A DNA stretch of 64,000 nt. Source: an uncultured Johnsonella sp. (GTDB lineage: Bacteria > Bacillota > Clostridia > Lachnospirales > Lachnospiraceae). The notes under the pieces are model-generated. The model had not been told where the DNA came from, did no database searches, and was given only the letters and a program-made list of their open reading frames with translations. The stretch's first letter is position 1, and every line of letters begins with the position of its first letter. Location of the stretch: the NCBI GenBank assembly GCA_900766185.1, contig CAAFUL010000097.1, positions 6,950 to 70,949 on the forward strand, given 5' to 3'. The position numbers were made by a program, and so were the translations under genes. This document shows positions 63,728-64,000 of this stretch, in pieces.

Positions 63728-64000
63728 GTGAACAAATGAACTTCCTGCTTATAAGACCGGTAAACTACCGTCTTAACAGGCTTTGATTCGGACAGTCCCT
63801 GCCCTAATTTTTTGCACCTTAACTTACCGTCTGAAACCGGTAGAACCGGGCTGCCTTATGTGAACTACCCATAGTATAAAGCCTATGGGCTTCCTGCTTC
63901 GCTGACCTCGCAACCTACTATCTCCACAGGCGTTAATTCGGGCAGTCCCTGCCCTATTGTTTTTTCTTATACTACCTTAACCCACCGTCTAAAGCCGGTG
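63728..64000 (-). mobile_element. tandem IS200/IS605-type tnpB 3'-end/right-end remnants
   Basis: Two imperfect units about 150 bp apart share GTGAAC, CTTCCTGCTT (63741-63750; 63890-63899), CAGTCCCTGCCCTA (63793-63806; 63943-63956) and an ACCGTCT...CCGGT end. Read on the minus strand, the second unit ends with GCAGGAAGCCCATAG, a hairpin CCCATAG/CTATGGG, and GGGTAGTTCAC, the form of IS605-family right ends. Codons before it read QGLPELTPVEIV...SEAGSP then stop (63951-63883), like a TnpB C-terminus, but an in-frame TAA lies nine codons before it. So this is a remnant; an intact tnpB, if any, is outside the window. Confidence 0.65.

Noticed and set aside
63728..64000. CRISPR array suspected from tandem repeats
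   Set aside because: Only two imperfect units about 150 bp apart, with no short identical repeats and no spacers; they fit tnpB 3' ends better.

Overview
This is an AT-rich chromosomal segment from a low-GC Clostridia member, most likely Lachnospiraceae. Three things point there: the pyrH-frr-uppS-cdsA-dxr-rseP-ispG-polC run, the comM-dprA-topA...codY order, and genes I associate with that family (a DUF4364 regulator, a large DUF5717-like protein with an Hsp70-like partner, and a stand-alone AICAR transformylase beside a PurO-type IMP cyclohydrolase). Strong promoters are sigma-A-like, often with an extended -10. I see no prophage and no CRISPR array. The mobile-element signal is a short palindromic repeat family plus a tandem IS200/IS605-like remnant at the right edge.

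Layout. 1-7195 (minus): housekeeping operon for UMP kinase, ribosome recycling, undecaprenyl-PP and CDP-DAG synthesis, the MEP isoprenoid pathway, site-2 protease and the start of PolC. 7450-12590 (minus): DABB protein, GT4 glycosyltransferase and a heterodimeric ABC exporter, inserted between pyrH and tsf-rpsB. 12676-18282 (minus): tsf, rpsB, two paralogous zinc-ribbon/TM/LRR proteins and codY. 18283-20149: decayed accessory patch with a small unknown gene, gene fragments and inverted/direct repeats. 20150-24896: topA, dprA, comM. 25209-32885 (minus): small DUF6483-like gene, galE, the two last purine enzymes, and an ABC ATPase/extracytoplasmic protein/FtsX-type permease set. 33433-34778 (plus): pyrB-pyrI. 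35079-37653 (minus): typA and yigZ.

38397-41030 (plus): class A PBP. 41278-51161 (minus): DUF5717-like protein, Hsp70-like ATPase-fold protein, TPR protein, valS, a 48-residue protein and a membrane TPR protein. 51672-53312 (plus): DUF4364 regulator, GT2 glycosyltransferase, tRNA-Leu(CAA). 53363-55590 (minus): upp and uracil permease. 55806-57329 (plus): secreted L,D-transpeptidase. 57454-63667 (minus): engB, lon, clpX, clpP, tig. 63728-64000: tandem tnpB-3'-end-like repeats.

The most striking non-genic signal is a family of about seven interspersed elements of 83-184 bp. They have GTTACAGTT-like inverted termini and one or two internal hairpins, and four of them are flanked by exact 7-bp direct repeats, the footprint of transposition. 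All are intergenic and several sit where they would be transcribed into leaders or trailers. The most interesting genic signals are the DUF5717/Hsp70-like/TPR operon and the split purine pair, which joins a human ATIC-like transformylase domain to an archaeal-type cyclohydrolase.
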